From Cryptosporidium bovis (Eukaryota > Apicomplexa > Conoidasida > Eucoccidiorida > Cryptosporidiidae), in contig VHIT02000028.1 in NCBI GenBank assembly GCA_009768925.2, positions 410,001 through 474,000 on the forward strand: a stretch of 64,000 bases of DNA, written 5' to 3'. Below are positions 40,501 through 50,402 of the stretch, piece by piece (positions within the stretch are counted from its first letter, which is position 1; each line of letters opens with the position of its first letter). The notes beneath the pieces are model-generated. The model was not told where the DNA came from and ran no database searches. It saw only the letters and a program-made list of their open reading frames with translations. The position numbers and the translations under genes were made by a program.

Positions 40501-43500
40501 ATTACTAATGTCCATTTTAACAACGCTATGTCTATATTTTAAACTATTATTGTAATACTTATCATAAAACCACTTATTAAAATTACTTAGTTGATATTTC
40601 CTTAATAATAATGTTGGAGCGATATAACTAGCATGTTCTGGACAATAAAATATTGGTTTGTTACTTTCCCAATCAACAATACATTCTTTAATTGAAGATG
40701 CACAATTAATATGATAATATTTAGAACACTCGTTATTATGACAAAGTACAGGTGAACTGTCAATTTTGTTACAACCTTCACATTTTATTTTATTTCTGTG
40801 CAAATCTATTTTAATTCTAACATAATTACCATCATTACTTAAAACGCTATTATTGCTTAGTGCACATCTAATATGAGACCAATATCCGTCCACAGTCTTC
40901 TTCATTATACCACCACCTCTGGAATATGAGTCGTAACCACATAATTGACAAATTGGCACTTTAACGTGTATTTTATACTTATTGTCTATGCTATCATATT
41001 CTATTATCCTCTTTTCTATTAACTTTTCTATAATAACACCATCGTTTTTATATACATCAAATAAATTATTATTATTGTTATTATTATTTCTAATTAATTT
41101 ATCATCATTTATATCAATTTTATCTTGAAAATTGTCATTGTCTGTCATAATATATATAGGAGGAGGCGTTTGATTCATTTTTTTTTTATTATTCAATTCT
41201 GTATACCACTTTATCGGATTAAATATTTGCTTATTAAATAAATCCAAGTCTGCTAAATTATATGGAATTTCGATACTAGGAATCCAATCATTAAATAAAT
41301 ACAAATTACTCTCGGCACTATATTCATCTTTTTTATTGCAATAATTATCAAATTCAAATGTGAAATAATGGAAATTATTTTTAGGTTTACTTGGTGTTAT
41401 TGATGGGGTCTTCCTAGGTCTTCCCTTTCTTCTTTCAGATGTTAAATTACTAGCATTAGTATTATACTCACCATCATCATTTTCGCAAAATGAATTGTTT
41501 TCAGATATTAATGGAAATTTCCAGCTATTTATCCATGGAAATACAATTTTATCATTATTTTCAATATTTTTATTATTATTAGTAACAACATTAATAGATA
41601 AGACATTATAATTAACTAATTGAGATAAAAACAAATCAACGTTTTTTTGTATATATTCACGTGACTGTTTATAAGACTCTGAATTTCTAGGACCACTTAT
41701 CATTCTAATTAATAAGAAAAATAAATAACGATGATCCAATAATTCAGATTTAATAGTTAAACAGGAATCGCATAACCACCATTGATCATCATCATCTTGT
41801 TCAGTTTTATTTTTTAAATTCAAATTTTCACTATTGAAATCTCCTTGTTGGCACTTTTTTTCTCTTTCAATAACATTCAACATTCTTGTTGAATTATATT
41901 TAAATGGTTGTTTTGGATTTACACATGAATGATGAGCAGGCTGATAGCAACCATCGCAAAAATAGATGGGATCTTCATCCCAATCTGTATCATTACCACA
42001 AATAGAACATACTGCAGTTTCTTGCCATTCATTAGGTAAATATTTTGATTCAATACAACCCAATCTGTATATTTCAAGATCTTTAGACTGTTTTTCTAAT
42101 GTATAATTATAATTATTTAATTCGCATTGTTTAACTCTATAATAACTATTTAACTCGTATTCCTTTTTTAACCAGTAATCAATGTCTATCTGTCTCTCAT
42201 TTTCAATTCTATCAAGTATAACTTTAAACAACTTTATTTTTTTCATGGATATTTCTTCCAAACGTTTAATTAGTGATTTAGATATGTCCTCCAAACTTAT
42301 ATTATTTATACGATTTAAATAATATATATTTCTTGTTTCATTAGGTTTAATCATATTATAATCATCATAATTGAAATAATTTGAGCTGCTTGACACAAAG
42401 TTTATCTTGTTATTAGAGTTCATTATTGAGTTCAAATTATTATTTGTGTATACACTTTTATTCAATTCATTTTTATTGTCTAATAACATATTATCCATAT
42501 TTGGAGATATATTTATATTGTCTTGAAAAAAATCACCAAAACTTTTTAGTTTTTTAATTCTTTCTCCACCTTTATTATCACAAATGATCTTGTTGTTTGA
42601 ATCAACATTACCAGAATCTGATTCCAAATTTGTATCATCTATTACCGATATTAATTTATTTTCATCTATGATAAACCCTTTATCATTTTTTATGTATTCC
42701 TCAGACCCTATTATAGTTTTAACTATATTACTGCTAAAAATAGTAACATTGTCGCAATCTAGATTCTTTTTCTTGTTTAAATCATTGTTCTGGTAAATGT
42801 TGTCTTCATCACAATAATCTTTGGTGTGATTTGTAATAAAGTCATCTTTTATGTCGCTGAATTGTATATTGCTTGTATCCAGTAATCTTTTTCTTAAATA
42901 TAAATTTAATTTTGAATTATTAATATTAAATATCCAATTGTCAGATATGTCATTGAAATTATATACATTTTCATCTTTAGTATCATCACTGCAACAAAAT
43001 GTTATATTCGGTCCTGTAATAATATCTGGTAAAATACAAATATAATTAAAAGACTTATTCTTATCAAATTCAGTATTTTCTCTGTACAATAATTCATTTA
43101 CCTTGTCGTTTACATTACGTAAATTTTTATTACTGTTTGATGGTGTGTATTTATTCAAACAATGCAATCTAAATAAAGTTAATAATATATCTCTAACATT
43201 ATTACAGTGATTTAGTTCTTTTGGAAAATCACTAGGTTTATATAGTGGTGGGATACTTAATGTCAATCTTATATTTTTTATTTTCCTAGAATTATTATTG
43301 TTGTCGTATTTAATTTTATCGTCTATTTTAATATCGTTATTATAATTGATACTTGAACCATGATCATTGTTTATATATAAAGTATCATTATTGTCATACA
43401 ACCCATATCCGTCACCATTCAAATTGCAATTTACCTTGTTCCATTCATCCAATCCACCATTAAATATTAAATAAGATGAATCATGATAACTAAAATTGTC

Positions 43501-43731
43501 TGTTAATATATTCTTTTCATTATTCAGTATTTCATTTATTGCCTTTAGTATGTACTCTGAAGAATTTATATGAAATTTTAATATCTCTTTGAGTTTACTA
43601 TCCACTTTACTAAAATATTCGTCCTCAATATTCATCCAAAATAGTAATTCATCATCCAATTGTACATTCTTACGGCTATTTAATTCTAATTTATCATTAT
43701 TCCTATTTGAATTTATTTCATCAAAGATCAT
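37564..43731 (-). CDS. Multi-PHD-finger chromatin-associated protein (2055 aa)
   Basis: At least five zinc-binding modules are visible. PHD1 lies near residues 574-660 (VCSICGNDTDWDEDPIYFCD to WWLCDSC). An extended PHD runs from about 923 to 1030 (ICQLCGYDSYSRGGG, WSHIRCAL, CEGC, KYYHINCASS, YCPEHAS). A Cys-rich module lies near 1380-1450. A second extended PHD spans about 1453-1617 (CCLCSRF, WVHPLCIEW, CKYCGLNSGIAIKC, TYFHVSCG, SWCLFH). A last PHD is near 1827-1880 (MCIACDK, WIYCDTCNNWFHWCC, CIFC). AT-hook-like KGRPRKT lies near 768 and RGRKRK follows the last finger, suggesting DNA contact. Extended PHDs of this type occur in BRPF/Jade/AF10 and Trithorax proteins, which read histone tails. 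No SET or bromodomain is evident. The tail is Ser-rich. Linkers carry Asn/Asp-rich runs. The frame is unbroken. Confidence 0.85.
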   Translation of the reverse strand: MIFDEINSNRNNDKLELNSRKNVQLDDELLFWMNIEDEYFSKVDSKLKEILKFHINSSEYILKAINEILNNEKNILTDNFSYHDSSYLIFNGGLDEWNKVNCNLNGDGYGLYDNNDTLYINNDHGSSINYNNDIKIDDKIKYDNNNNSRKIKNIRLTLSIPPLYKPSDFPKELNHCNNVRDILLTLFRLHCLNKYTPSNSNKNLRNVNDKVNELLYRENTEFDKNKSFNYICILPDIITGPNITFCCSDDTKDENVYNFNDISDNWIFNINNSKLNLYLRKRLLDTSNIQFSDIKDDFITNHTKDYCDEDNIYQNNDLNKKKNLDCDNVTIFSSNIVKTIIGSEEYIKNDKGFIIDENKLISVIDDTNLESDSGNVDSNNKIICDNKGGERIKKLKSFGDFFQDNINISPNMDNMLLDNKNELNKSVYTNNNLNSIMNSNNKINFVSSSSNYFNYDDYNMIKPNETRNIYYLNRINNISLEDISKSLIKRLEEISMKKIKLFKVILDRIENERQIDIDYWLKKEYELNSYYRVKQCELNNYNYTLEKQSKDLEIYRLGCIESKYLPNEWQETAVCSICGNDTDWDEDPIYFCDGCYQPAHHSCVNPKQPFKYNSTRMLNVIEREKKCQQGDFNSENLNLKNKTEQDDDDQWWLCDSCLTIKSELLDHRYLFFLLIRMISGPRNSESYKQSREYIQKNVDLFLSQLVNYNVLSINVVTNNNKNIENNDKIVFPWINSWKFPLISENNSFCENDDGEYNTNASNLTSERRKGRPRKTPSITPSKPKNNFHYFTFEFDNYCNKKDEYSAESNLYLFNDWIPSIEIPYNLADLDLFNKQIFNPIKWYTELNNKKKMNQTPPPIYIMTDNDNFQDKIDINDDKLIRNNNNNNNNLFDVYKNDGVIIEKLIEKRIIEYDSIDNKYKIHVKVPICQLCGYDSYSRGGGIMKKTVDGYWSHIRCALSNNSVLSNDGNYVRIKIDLHRNKIKCEGCNKIDSSPVLCHNNECSKYYHINCASSIKECIVDWESNKPIFYCPEHASYIAPTLLLRKYQLSNFNKWFYDKYYNNSLKYRHSVVKMDISNFNDASVTNNYKYKYNEGDKLSIFSNVFNLPIIIRQTFLADLRDDTQTVIFLTKLLKVLYNNNNNNNNTLDSSNINPNTNIEINNKCKSDINESLFNSFSKFHLYLPELVYVQSIDTVISRLTTPWSGDVNFWLKTLNNNILNTLGINNIYNINQYKYIDNSRLIITCTFNIMELLLNRLINPYEIRLITLIIASKMGFGPWFSLFYYWKFIPLTFYYNIIKNSDLSMLEPTSSYSINNSMQNHDHNINSCNILSALDHKNVNYHLHLFGLKYLSIEKLNPSEACLKSINSCYSIISKNWNYCCQICNSVYPIFNENIQFSNVSNCHLYKCQICNVVICFHCNNFYNIISIQNHNNGFTCERCFYFRSKDYFNVVTDSCCCLCSRFDNILIRIQKGTYIDFRNIKSRKTLLSDGSIYLDEQYKLIDDVWVHPLCIEWLTSYSKNQSSLIYNIISLEKKYFNNLCKYCGLNSGIAIKCSHNSCNTYFHVSCGKSIGCKFDYSKYKNKQYDQFGNTNIYSGSYNNNNNNYCYQQQYRRSWCLFHNQYNNNSIIHNNNSNDNNNSNQHDLNNNYHNNKNYIGITSSGSQDVVLLRTLFNSIIENHKKINNNNLDNSCYYSTSQNDNTLLKISLLNYYGLSIFEDYNKNNKNSNLNNIGVYNSLLFSNDFQLKNNNINYQCGHDILYISKWDDLIQILCYDVITRFIYGVGLPKQKHINSSVNRNLNQNKKKLSCNNNQKQNVNEITKNNDISNNMCIACDKLYKRDWSLLYLDWIYCDTCNNWFHWCCLGLNKGNIPKDNEPYKCIFCSGFKKTRGRKRKTLINPLELNVANVSSYNNQHKISHSNSNTNLYIDESKNMLFPHSISQNQMIESNLSSITNESDLNNNIISNINYNSYKYTEGPHTQPQLVTNIGINDNKEMEFYTNNRSGDMLTSENRVSVCDSIKYSSQSQPSLPSPSSSSSSYSSSFSSPSRSSFASESS

Positions 43732-45120
43732 CTTATTTAAATGTCAATATTATTTTTTGTTTACAATGTAATTTTACACCAACATATTACTCAATAACAT
43801 TCAACTCTATATTATTTTATAAGCTATTTTTAACTCAATTTAATATTATTTTATCGCAAGTTTAGTCTAGACTTTTACTATAATATTTTTTAAGTACATA
43901 TACTATTTAATCTCTCATTAAAACTATAGACTTATTTTGATGTTATTTTTTATCTTCAAGCCTATTTTTTCACTTAATTCTCTAACAACCAATTAATTCC
44001 TCACATTTCAATATATACGTGTTTATTTTTCCAATTTTATTATTTTAAATTATATTTAACTTTTTGCCTTTTTTTATTTTTTTTTTATTAATAATTATTT
44101 TGGTTACCTCCACTTTACTGTCTACTTTTAATTTCACACATCCCACTTTCCGCTTATTAATTTTTAGTCAAAAATAAGGAAAAAAATTTCTACTATTGCA
44201 AATATACAAACCAAGTCAACATATAAAACTTTTTTTTGTGATATGAAAATAAAAAACACAAATATCTAATGAAAAAATAAACCATAAGAAATCTACGTTT
44301 ACTTGTGCAATACACATTTCTCAGAAATGCGAAGTACACTTTTTTTTTGAAGAATCAACTTGAAAGTATATATCTACATCATTTTTTATTGTCTTAAGTA
44401 TTAAATATAAATATTTCCCAAGTTTTAAGATTGTTATGAAAAAAAAAATCAATTAAACAGTTTATAAAATTCTACAAGTAGTAATCGAGAGACTATTTTG
44501 GATACATGATAACACCACATTGATATTAAAAGTAGCAACATTAAGGTAGTACCTACTTCTACACACTTTATCTTTGCACTTACAAAGCGGAAGAAAAAAA
44601 AAGCGAAGGGATATGAATAAAACATTCTAATCTCAATCAAGTTATTAAAATATCTACCCGCCTAAGTGTAGCTAATTATACTTTTATCGTCAAACTAAAT
44701 TAACATTAATTAATGAGGGGAAGTGAAATATAACTTACAAAAGCATCGTTAATTAAATTTAAATGTTTATTTAGCATATTCCTTTATGATATGGGGAGAA
44801 ATCATAATATCTATTTTCCTGCATACATGCTTTCTTTTAAATATATTATTAATGTTGATGTTTTACGATGAAACGTGAATATTTTTAGTGAAAACTGATA
44901 TTATTCAATTATAATTGTATTTATTCTATTGATGTTTATTTCTTTATTTAAGCTTTGTGGTTTCATTTTAAGGTAAATTTAATGTGTAAATACTAATATA
45001 CTTGAAATTTTTACATGAATCGATAAAAAGTGGAATGTTTTATGGTTTAATGTAAATTCTTTGGGAATTTGCATCTTTTGTTCCGTTTAATTGAATTCTC
45101 TATTTAAGTTGAAATTAATC
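43732..45120. other. 1.4 kb divergent intergenic region
   Basis: It lies between the PHD gene start (minus) and the RS-rich gene (plus). It is AT-rich with many T-runs. A CCCGCC (44657-44662; reverse GGCGGG) is a weak E2F-like box. An imperfect AAGTAG...CTACTT inverted repeat lies around 44530-44563. I see no supportable gene. Confidence 0.5.
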
Positions 45121-46047
45121 ATGAATCTATTTAATATTGCTTTTAATGTAAACATTACATACCTACTTATCATTCCAGTTATACAATATAGATATTGCAA
45201 TGTAATTGGCGATAATATTCGTAAAAATACGTCTATCTTTGAAATCTCTATGGCAGAAATTCCTGGATCATCAGAACAACCTAGCACTTCTAACCCTTCT
45301 AATAATGAAGCAAGTTGTAGAAAAGTTGAGAGTAGGGGAAGAAAAAAATGTGAAAAAAAGAGTCAAGGCAGATCTAGAAGTAGAACCAGATCCAGGAGTA
45401 GAAGTAGTAGTAGTAGCAGAACTAAATCATATACTTCAAATCAAGATTCCACTCCTGGTGGTCATAAACCTAGTAAAGGTAAATATCCTAATTTAAAGAT
45501 TTTGCAACAGCCGAGTGGAAGAATCGGTGTGAGTTCCAAAGGCCCAAATACTGAAAGAGTCTACGTCTATTCATCTTCAGGTTTTTATCAATGCACTCAA
45601 CCACATGCTCCATGTCATTTTACCAGTGGAAACGATAAATTAGTGTGTGAAAAAATCAAACAAGTTGAAAATTTTAAAGAATCATGTAATAATATTTCTG
45701 CTTCTAATAAAAACCTGTTTAATATCCTTATTGAGAAATGTAGTTTATTCTTAGAAGATGGCCTTAAAGGTCTTGATCTAGAAGAACTAACTGAATTACT
45801 ATCTGAATTATGGATTTCTCTAGTTGGCCAAAAGTTTTTAGAAGAGGTGGATAAAATACCTGGATTTCTTTCCCGAAACAGTATTGATCAAATTGCCACA
45901 AGTTCAAGTGTAAATTTGGAGAAAATCTATGATGAATGTATAAAAGTTATTATTACCATCATTAACAACATTGCATCTTTTCTTGAAAAAAAGGAAAAAG
46001 TAAGAGAACTAAAAAAAGAGATCGAAATTTTAAAACAAATTGATTGA
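45121..46047 (+). CDS. RS-rich protein with probable signal peptide, candidate secreted protein (308 aa)
   Basis: The first ATG in frame is at 45121 and begins a hydrophobic stretch (TYLLIIPVIQ within residues 1-27), consistent with a signal peptide. A basic region follows: residues about 75-107 include repeated Arg-Ser dipeptides. The rest (about 130-308) is a soluble-looking domain with Cys residues (YQCTQPHAPCHF, VCEKIK, SCNN, EKCSLF) and a C-terminal Lys/Glu helix (KKEKVRELKKEIEILK). I recognise no family. Signal peptide plus Ser/Arg/Lys-rich segment recalls the SKSR group of secreted Cryptosporidium proteins, but I cannot verify that. It is much poorer in Asn runs than its neighbours and looks less AT-rich. 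An alternative start at 45250 (MAEIPG) would remove the signal and give a cytosolic RS protein. It converges on SF3B2. Confidence 0.65.
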   Translation: MNLFNIAFNVNITYLLIIPVIQYRYCNVIGDNIRKNTSIFEISMAEIPGSSEQPSTSNPSNNEASCRKVESRGRKKCEKKSQGRSRSRTRSRSRSSSSSRTKSYTSNQDSTPGGHKPSKGKYPNLKILQQPSGRIGVSSKGPNTERVYVYSSSGFYQCTQPHAPCHFTSGNDKLVCEKIKQVENFKESCNNISASNKNLFNILIEKCSLFLEDGLKGLDLEELTELLSELWISLVGQKFLEEVDKIPGFLSRNSIDQIATSSSVNLEKIYDECIKVIITIINNIASFLEKKEKVRELKKEIEILKQID

Positions 46048-46195
46048 ATTCTTATTAGGTTTTATTTTTTATTTTTCCTAAATTTACACGTCTTTAATAT
46101 TTAATAATATAATTCATCTACGAATGTTCATTCCTATGTTTTGACTATTTTCGTTTTTTGAAAACTCTTATAGAATATCTTAAATAAGATATAGT

Positions 46196-47824
46196 TCACT
46201 TAATATTATATCTGTGAGAAGAGGGGAAAATAGAGTTGTCAATAGCAACTTCACTTTGTTCAATTATTGTGTAAAATTTTGATTTATCATTGTCACATCT
46301 TTCTTTATCTAAATCAACGTTAATGTTACTATTAAAAAGAAACGGGTTGACTATTTTTGGAATATTTGATTTAATTGATTGCTCTGCAGTAACATTGTTT
46401 TCATTGGGCAAATCACTGCCATCATTGTTACTACTATTATTGGTAACATTATTGTTATTAAAATTTGAATCATGACTTTTATTTCCAATATTAGTGTTGT
46501 CTTTTTCATTTTCAGTTTCATTAATATTGTGACTTGTATAATCATCTGTCTCACCCCAATAACCAAGTAAGTTTTTGTTATTGTTATTAGCGATACCAAT
46601 ACTAAATGTAACACTTAAATTTTCAACATTAATCCTATTTTCAGTTTCATTTATTTCATCATCAATAGGTGGCAATAAACCCCATATGGGTTTTCCATCA
46701 TCATCTATTGGTGGTTTACCCCAGTCGCCTGGCTTAAATCCAAACTGACAACCATTGGGTATTTGTGAGTTGACTCCAGGTATTCTTAAATATGGATAAG
46801 ATGGGGGAGGACCGTGTTTTTGCATTTTAATCAGCCACGGAGGTGGCCAATTTGGTTGCATTCCCAGTGCATCTTTTAAACGCTGCGATAGTTTACCAGG
46901 GCGTATATTTTTATTCCTAAATTCATATTCTTTACCTTCATAATACAACTCGCCTATTTGAGTTAGTGTTGGTTTTGTTGAATAAATGAAAAATGCATCA
47001 TGCAATACCTGATAGTCAATATCCATTCTATTTAATTTTGGACGTATTTTTCTTCTCTGTTTTTGTTTCATTGTCATTCTACTTTCTTCTTCCAATAGTA
47101 ATGCTCTTATTTCGGCTATGTTTGTTTCTTCTATATAACTTGGTAATTTGTATGGTGGACGTTCTAAACCTCTTTTTCCTTGCAAATACCTTCTTTTTGA
47201 ATTCCAATGTAGAGGCACTTTTACAGATCCTTGAAGACATTTTAAAAATACCAATAATTCAGGGTCACTTGCAGTTGTATCCCATATTTCAACTAATTCT
47301 GGATTGTTTGATTTTTCTTTTAAATCTTTTATTGTTATCTTACCTAATATACCATTATTTTTACTTTTAAAACTTTTTATTGAGTTTTTATTTTTTATCT
47401 CGTTTTTTACCATTTCATTTTCATAATCTTCATCTTCCATCAATGTAGCCATATTTAATTCGCTATAATCTTCTACCTTATCATTATTGTTATTCATAAT
47501 CAATTTTTCATCACTATTTGTGTCATTTTTGTTCCTTATTTCGTTATTATATTCCAAACCACTCAAATATTTGTATGCATCTGGAAAAACCAATTTTAAC
47601 TCAACGCTGTCCTCCACATTATACTCCACTGTATCATTTTCAGGATTTAAGCTATTATTATTATCATTATCATTGATTTTAACGTTATTATTCACATTAT
47701 TTAATTTATTTTTTTTATTTGATTTATTTCTTTCCTTCTTCAATTTATTCTGTAACTTTTTGTATTCATCTGTGTTTTTTTTCAACTCCTTCAACCTTTT
47801 TTTTATAGTAATTAAGTCACTCAT
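46196..47824 (-). CDS. SF3B2: Splicing factor 3B subunit 2 (SF3B2/SAP145 homologue, 542 aa)
   Basis: SF3B2 is part of the U2 snRNP SF3b complex, where it helps anchor the branch-point region and contacts SF3B4. The DUF382 domain starts near residue 178: VEIWDTTASDPELL, then VPLHWNSKRRYLQGKRGLER, MDIDYQVLHDAFF and LTQIGELYYEGKE. The PSP domain follows near 322-375 (PPPWLIKMQKHGPPPSYP, LRIPGVNSQIP, FGFKPGDWGKPP). These match the human protein almost motif for motif. The N-terminal 150 residues are Lys/Asn-rich and predicted disordered, and the C-terminal 150 are Asn-rich. It is shorter than the human protein (about 895 residues) because it lacks the long N-terminal SAP and proline-rich part. 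It shares a 318 bp divergent promoter with the glycosyltransferase gene. Confidence 0.95.
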   Translation of the reverse strand: MSDLITIKKRLKELKKNTDEYKKLQNKLKKERNKSNKKNKLNNVNNNVKINDNDNNNSLNPENDTVEYNVEDSVELKLVFPDAYKYLSGLEYNNEIRNKNDTNSDEKLIMNNNNDKVEDYSELNMATLMEDEDYENEMVKNEIKNKNSIKSFKSKNNGILGKITIKDLKEKSNNPELVEIWDTTASDPELLVFLKCLQGSVKVPLHWNSKRRYLQGKRGLERPPYKLPSYIEETNIAEIRALLLEEESRMTMKQKQRRKIRPKLNRMDIDYQVLHDAFFIYSTKPTLTQIGELYYEGKEYEFRNKNIRPGKLSQRLKDALGMQPNWPPPWLIKMQKHGPPPSYPYLRIPGVNSQIPNGCQFGFKPGDWGKPPIDDDGKPIWGLLPPIDDEINETENRINVENLSVTFSIGIANNNNKNLLGYWGETDDYTSHNINETENEKDNTNIGNKSHDSNFNNNNVTNNSSNNDGSDLPNENNVTAEQSIKSNIPKIVNPFLFNSNINVDLDKERCDNDKSKFYTIIEQSEVAIDNSIFPSSHRYNIK

Positions 47825-47908
47825 GTAAATATATCATTTGACAGTTGTGTATTTTTCTTTTTCTTTCTTATTTTCGCAGTACTATTTGTACGATTAAAAT
47901 ATTATAAA

Positions 47909-47917
47909 CCCGCCAAA
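47909..47917. promoter_or_regulatory. E2F consensus box in a divergent promoter
   Basis: CCCGCCAAA here reads TTTGGCGGG on the minus strand, the classical E2F half-site. It is 85 bp upstream of the SF3B2 ATG and about 226 bp upstream of the GT90 ATG within the 318 bp spacer at 47825-48142. Confidence 0.5.
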
Positions 47918-48142
47918 TTGTGGTACCATACACAAATGTTTATCCCACAAATTGCAAAATTTGAGATTTTGACACCAAGAATAATCATAACGAAATATTT
48001 ATTAAATACTATATAATAATAATAATAATACTTTTTTCGTCTTACCAAGTGTCAAACATTATTGGTTCTGTAATACATTTAAACTGTTTGTTAATATCTT
48101 TATTTCACTTAAAGTATTCCATATAAGATAAATACTTAATAC

Positions 48143-50304
48143 ATGTCCATCATAGTTAAATATGGAACATTAATAGTAACAACAGTACTATCCACAACCT
48201 TGTATTATATTAATCTCATTCAATACAAAAGATTATTTAACAACACTAGCATATTTTTAGAAACTAATGATGAAAGGGATAACAATACTATTAATGTAAA
48301 TATAACAAGTAATAATATATTTAATAATTTTGAAAATTTACCAGATTATATCAAGAGATTTGAATATAAAGATATAAACAATACATACTCGTGTCATGAA
48401 TATTGGAGAAATGATATTGAACTTATATTGAACAAGTATCTTTCAAATACTAATATAAGTAGTATTAGACCAACAATTCAAACCGAGTATGCATTAAATT
48501 ACATAAATAACACAAGTATAAACAACAATATTACATTTGTTAAGTTAAGATTAAAAATTAAATATAATACTAATATTTCTGATTATTATATATTGCCTAT
48601 AGTATATTGTATTAATGATAAACGAATTAAATTGAAAAAATATAAATTTAGAGATTTAAATCATACAATTAAATACATAAAAAAAGCAATAATACTAAAT
48701 AATTTAAACAAAAGTGAGAATGAATATAATAAAACTAAAAACATAGATTTATTAATACATTATGACGATTGTCCAATTATTTGGGACTCTATTCCCAATA
48801 GTATTATTTATAATAACAACAAAATGGAATATGAGAAATGCATTTTGAAATCAAGAATAAGTAGAGAAATACAAACGATTATTATTAACAATACAATTAC
48901 TGAATCTATTTATGATTTAAATCAATACTCTAATAATAAAGATAATTTTAAATATAAAACAAATATTGATAAAATAACATTTGAATCTGATATTATTAAC
49001 ATCAGTAATAATTCAACAGAATATATTTGTAATACTCTTAACGATCACATAAATAATATTATTTACAATATAAACAATAAAAATATAAATAAAAATAACA
49101 ATGTCTTATGTTTTGGAACTATCCAATGCTATCTACCTTGTTACTATAACAGTAAAGATATTAATAGTACTTATAACAATAATTTTAATGTTGATATAAA
49201 TAAAAATGATATATATCTAGATATTTCTCATAAATTAAAAAAGAGTCAAATTGATATATTTAAAATATTACATTGTATTTGTAAACCAAGTGAAAATAAT
49301 GAATTACTAATACATTCAATTTCTACCCACAATAACACATTAGATCTTGGAACTATACCATATGTCAACCATTTTGATAACAGCGAGATAATTATAAGGT
49401 CCTTATTTCTCCCTAATAATACAATTTGGAGTAAAAAAGAAGACACACTCTTTTTCATTGGAAGATATACAGATACTTTACGTCTTGATTTAAGTTGCTT
49501 CATTTATAATTTACTGTCAAATAATAAATATTATAATGCTACATCAACTTATTTAGATAATCACGTATATGTATCTGATTCAAATAAAATATCATGTAAT
49601 AATAGAGCCAAATTCCTTGAAAATAAAACAAAGTGTGATAAAAATTTTATATGCAGAAATATTTCATTATCCTTAAACGATTGGATTTCATTACTATTAA
49701 GAAGCAAATTTTCTCTTGATTTATCTGGAGTTGGTCCTTGGTCTAATAGACTTAGAAAGTTATTTTTATTTGGTAAGTTTAGTGAATAAAATTTCATTTA
49801 ATTATTATGATCTTTATTAACATTTTGTTTGTTATTTAGGTATATCAATTATTCAAAACAATAGATCATTTATTTCAAACCAATTTTATGATTTACCATT
49901 CAAGAAAAATCAACTTATTTTTAATTTTAACGATGCGAATGATATTATTAACAATGTAAGTATTATAAATATGTAGACATTTAATTATCTTATTTCAACT
50001 TTTTAGATCAATTTAATGAATAGGAATGCACTTTTTTCTGAAAAAATTTCGAATATTACTTCAAATTTTTCATTACATTGCCTTTCTGATTATGGTTTAA
50101 CCTTATATTATAATACACTCTTAAATAAACTGATATATTTAGAATTGACATCGGTACAATCAGATTATGTAAGTTATTATATTAACACATTTACGGTTAT
50201 TCATTAACTTGTATTAGGTAAATGAGAATAATTTTGAAATTGAAATATTTCCAAATGATAAAGTAAATGATTTAAGAAGAAAACTTGAATTGTGTCTTCA
50301 ATAA
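48143..50304 (+). CDS. GT90 (CAP10/POGLUT-like) glycosyltransferase, four exons (664 aa)
   Basis: Exons are 48143-49772, 49840-49955, 50007-50168 and 50218-50304, joined by GTAAGT/TAG introns that keep one frame to a TAA at 50302-50304. The N-terminus (residues about 8-27, TLIVTTVLSTTLYYINL) is a signal anchor, giving a type II membrane protein of the ER or Golgi. Many N-x-S/T sites support a lumenal domain. The CAP10 core lies near residues 518-570: LRSKFSLDLSGVGPWSNRLRKLFLFG, running across intron 1 into ISIIQNN, resembles POGLUT [28 protein letters not shown]. The end, SLHCLSDYGLTLYYNTLLNKLIYLEL, resembles the POGLUT tail with its aromatic helix. POGLUT enzymes add glucose or xylose to EGF repeats, and fungal CAP10 acts in capsule xylan. 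The sugar and acceptor here are unknown. Confidence 0.7.
49773..49839 (+). other. GT90 intron 1 (67 bp)
   Basis: Donor GTAAGT, acceptor TTATTTAG. It splits a Gly codon after its first base. A TTATTAACAT string upstream of the acceptor is a likely branch point. Without splicing the frame ends at 49789, in the middle of the conserved core. Confidence 0.9.
49956..50006 (+). other. GT90 intron 2 (51 bp)
   Basis: Donor GTAAGT, acceptor CTTTTTAG, phase 0. An in-frame TAG lies inside. Confidence 0.85.
50169..50217 (+). other. GT90 intron 3 (49 bp)
   Basis: Donor GTAAGT, acceptor TGTATTAG, phase 0, with CATTAAC before the acceptor as a likely branch point. It contains an in-frame stop. Confidence 0.85.
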
Positions 50305-50319
50305 CTGTAATTTAAATAT

Positions 50320-50353
50320 TATTACTATTATTATTATTATTATTATTATTACT
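50320..50353. repeat. (ATT)n microsatellite between convergent genes
   Basis: A short ATT tract lies in the 98 bp spacer between the GT90 and ApiAP2 stop codons, within the 3' ends of both transcripts. Confidence 0.8.
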
Positions 50354-50402
50354 GAAATATTGATACCATTATATTCATTATAAATACTAATAGTTTTATT
50401 AT

